From assembly GCA_902567765.1 (NCBI GenBank), contig CACFNI010000002.1:1-64000 (forward strand): 64,000 nt of DNA. Reading direction: 5' to 3'. Below are positions 62,675 through 64,000 of the stretch, piece by piece. The notes below the pieces were generated by a model. That model saw only the letters and a list, made by a program, of their open reading frames with translations. It had not been told where the DNA came from and did not search any database. Within the stretch, counting starts at the first letter, position 1. Every line of letters begins with the position of its first letter. The position numbers and the translations under genes were made by a program. Source of the stretch: an uncultured Pelagibacteraceae bacterium (GTDB lineage: Bacteria; Pseudomonadota; Alphaproteobacteria; Pelagibacterales; Pelagibacteraceae).

Positions 62675-64000
62675 TGGAAATTAAACTTAGAGATCCAAAG
62701 ATTGTTATGAAATTATCAAAACTTGGATCATTTCATCAATCAAAATTATCATTTTTAAGATCTTTTTTAAAAGAGTTTAGTGATTGGAATTTTAAAAGAG
62801 ACTTATTTGATTTGGATGAGAATGGATATGGAAAAGCTGTTTATTCTCTTAAAAAAAATAATAAAATTTATTCCTTAGTTTGCTTCGCAAATAAATTAAG
62901 CGATATAGAAAGATCTGATAGAGTAATAGCAACTAAATGGGATGCTGCATTTGCTTTACATGATGGAATTCCTACAAAGACAGATATAGAAAGATTGCAA
63001 AAAAATGTACCAAAACAAGAAGTTGGTAGACTTTCTTATAAAGAATTAACTTTATCTAGAGCAAATAAATCGATTAGAATTTTTAATTATATTGTTGAAT
63101 GTCTATCTCAAGGTAAACAACCTGATAAAAAAAAAGTTTTTGATGTTGGGTATTTATATAGAACTACAGCAGTTTACGGTTCAGGAAAATTTGGACTAGC
63201 AGATAGATTTAGAATAAAAAATAGAAATGAAATCTGTGGCCCATTTAGGTTAGAAATGATGTTAGTTTATTTAGTAAGACAATTTACTTTTGATCAGGTT
63301 AATTATATTGCTAAACAAAAAAATCCTAGTAGAGCTATAGAACTTGATAAGGAAATATGTAGAAATCTTGGCATAGGAAATTCTACCGGATTAGGAATGG
63401 CTCCTTTTATAGTTAATCATCCAACTCTCTTAAATAACTGGGTTATGTCTAGAGAAATATCTCTAAAAAAAATAAGGGAAATTAAAAATGTAAAAAATCA
63501 GGACGCAGAAATTTTTAAAGATATTTTAAAGAAATCACTTAAAAATATATCTTTTTGGAATACAGAAAGTGAATTCCAAAAAAAAAAAATAGTTGGTCTT
63601 TATAAAGATTTAAAGAAATTGATTGATTTTTTAGACAAAGATTTTGATTTTAAAAAAGATTATGCCTTCAACGATCTATATTTATGGTGTGAAAAAAATC
63701 TTAAAGATGAGTGTATCGAATATGCTGTTTCAACGTTTATGGAGCCATATGATGATATTATTAACCCTTTAATTTATAAAATGAGCGCAGATGAAGATAA
63801 ATATTTTACAATTCCTACACAAAAAAATATTGAAAATTTACGCAATATAATTGAAAAAAATTATTCAGAAATTCTTAAAATTGATTTTTCAAGAGAGGAA
63901 AATAACCAAAATTTTTGGTTTATCTCTAAAAATAAAGAAGAGCCAAGATTGGCAGATAGATACAAAGAGCAGGGCGCAGAATTAGAACAGCCACTTGCAA
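62674..64000 (+). CDS. Large protein of unknown function, runs off the window end
   Basis: Open from GTG 62674 (one-base overlap with the upstream stop) to the last base of the window without a stop, at least 442 residues. Recognisable blocks include VIATKWDAAFALHDG, VGRLSYKELTLSRANKSIRIFNYIVECL, DVGYLYRTTAVYGSGKFGLADRF and LGIGNSTGLGMAPFIVNHPTLLNNWV. No transmembrane segment or known catalytic motif is evident to me. Tight coupling with the M19-like gene suggests a shared pathway. C-terminus unknown. Confidence 0.85.
   Translation, partial: MEIKLRDPKIVMKLSKLGSFHQSKLSFLRSFLKEFSDWNFKRDLFDLDENGYGKAVYSLKKNNKIYSLVCFANKLSDIERSDRVIATKWDAAFALHDGIPTKTDIERLQKNVPKQEVGRLSYKELTLSRANKSIRIFNYIVECLSQGKQPDKKKVFDVGYLYRTTAVYGSGKFGLADRFRIKNRNEICGPFRLEMMLVYLVRQFTFDQVNYIAKQKNPSRAIELDKEICRNLGIGNSTGLGMAPFIVNHPTLLNNWVMSREISLKKIREIKNVKNQDAEIFKDILKKSLKNISFWNTESEFQKKKIVGLYKDLKKLIDFLDKDFDFKKDYAFNDLYLWCEKNLKDECIEYAVSTFMEPYDDIINPLIYKMSADEDKYFTIPTQKNIENLRNIIEKNYSEILKIDFSREENNQNFWFISKNKEEPRLADRYKEQGAELEQPLA

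Noticed and set aside
1..64000. tRNA, rRNA, CRISPR, insertion sequence, prophage or toxin-antitoxin elements
   Set aside because: I looked through the intergenic stretches, all shorter than about 160 bases, and saw no cloverleaf-like T-loop sequences, regular repeats, inverted-repeat ends, transposase or integrase motifs.

Overview
The window reads as a strongly A+T-rich, gene-dense chromosome segment of a streamlined marine alphaproteobacterium, most like SAR11 (Pelagibacterales). The basis is the gene content (TMAO demethylase plus a TmoXWV-type TMAO importer, a methylamine/N-methylglutamate route, an iron-dependent alcohol dehydrogenase next to glutathione genes and fhs), single-base or few-base gene overlaps almost everywhere, convergent genes that share stop-codon bases, and no gene-free stretch longer than about 160 bases. 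I see no rRNA, tRNA, CRISPR array, IS element, prophage or integrase. The taxonomic call is inference from content.

Layout. 1-359: tail of a biotin-dependent-carboxylase-like (PxpC/KipA) gene. 346-6171: EamA transporter, then a membrane-lipid set (FAD oxidoreductase, DUF1365, cyclopropane/methyl fatty-acid synthase-like enzyme, DUF3833 lipoprotein, SDR, TspO) resembling singlet-oxygen/furan-fatty-acid clusters. 6173-10508: FAD amine oxidase-like enzyme, a 2OG-Fe(II) oxygenase-like protein, an unlisted 41-residue membrane peptide, a ureohydrolase and a frameshifted aldehyde dehydrogenase. 10505-17752: argE, csaA, a LysE exporter, acnA, a YfgM-like protein, bamB and a cupin. 17745-21456 (minus strand): a second 2OG-Fe(II) oxygenase-like gene plus a second unlisted tiny membrane protein, gmaS, dpaL and a conserved unknown. 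21557-31045 (minus strand): ammonium transporter with a small membrane partner, N-methylglutamate-synthase-type genes mgsABC, a second glutamine-synthetase-fold ligase and a sarcosine-oxidase-like flavoprotein. 31181-36880: mcl-mtkA-mtkB-ppc, the acetyl-CoA/glyoxylate-producing arm of the serine cycle. 36877-44803: a small wHTH-like protein and tdm (minus strand), then tmoX, a MORN protein, an unknown, tmoW and tmoV. 44808-49876: GpsA-like dehydrogenase, Fe-ADH, class I amidotransferase, gshA, gshB. 49868-56797: fhs (minus strand) and the four-subunit sarcosine-oxidase/N-methylglutamate-dehydrogenase set. 56798-64000: methyltransferase, lipoprotein, GNAT, metallo-hydrolase, purK, purE, an M19-dipeptidase-like protein with lost metal ligands, and an unknown protein running off the end.

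How it fits together (inference from known families). TMAO enters by TmoXWV and Tdm splits it to dimethylamine and formaldehyde, part of which may be caught by the fused GcvT-like folate domain. Lower methylamines are ligated to glutamate by GmaS, turned into N-methylglutamate by MgsABC and oxidised by the SoxBDAG/MgdABCD complex to give methylene-THF; Fhs links formate and formyl-THF; Amt, GmaS and Mgs handle the released nitrogen. The mcl-mtkAB-ppc operon could let glycine/serine made from C1 units enter central carbon. The remaining serine-cycle genes and tmm are not in this window.

Two points stand out beyond the known methylamine genes: the repeated pairing of a 2OG-Fe(II) oxygenase-like gene with a tiny single-span membrane protein carrying Trp19-X-Lys21, and a recurrent promoter layout (-10 hexamer, exactly six bases, then ATG) predicting leaderless mRNAs.
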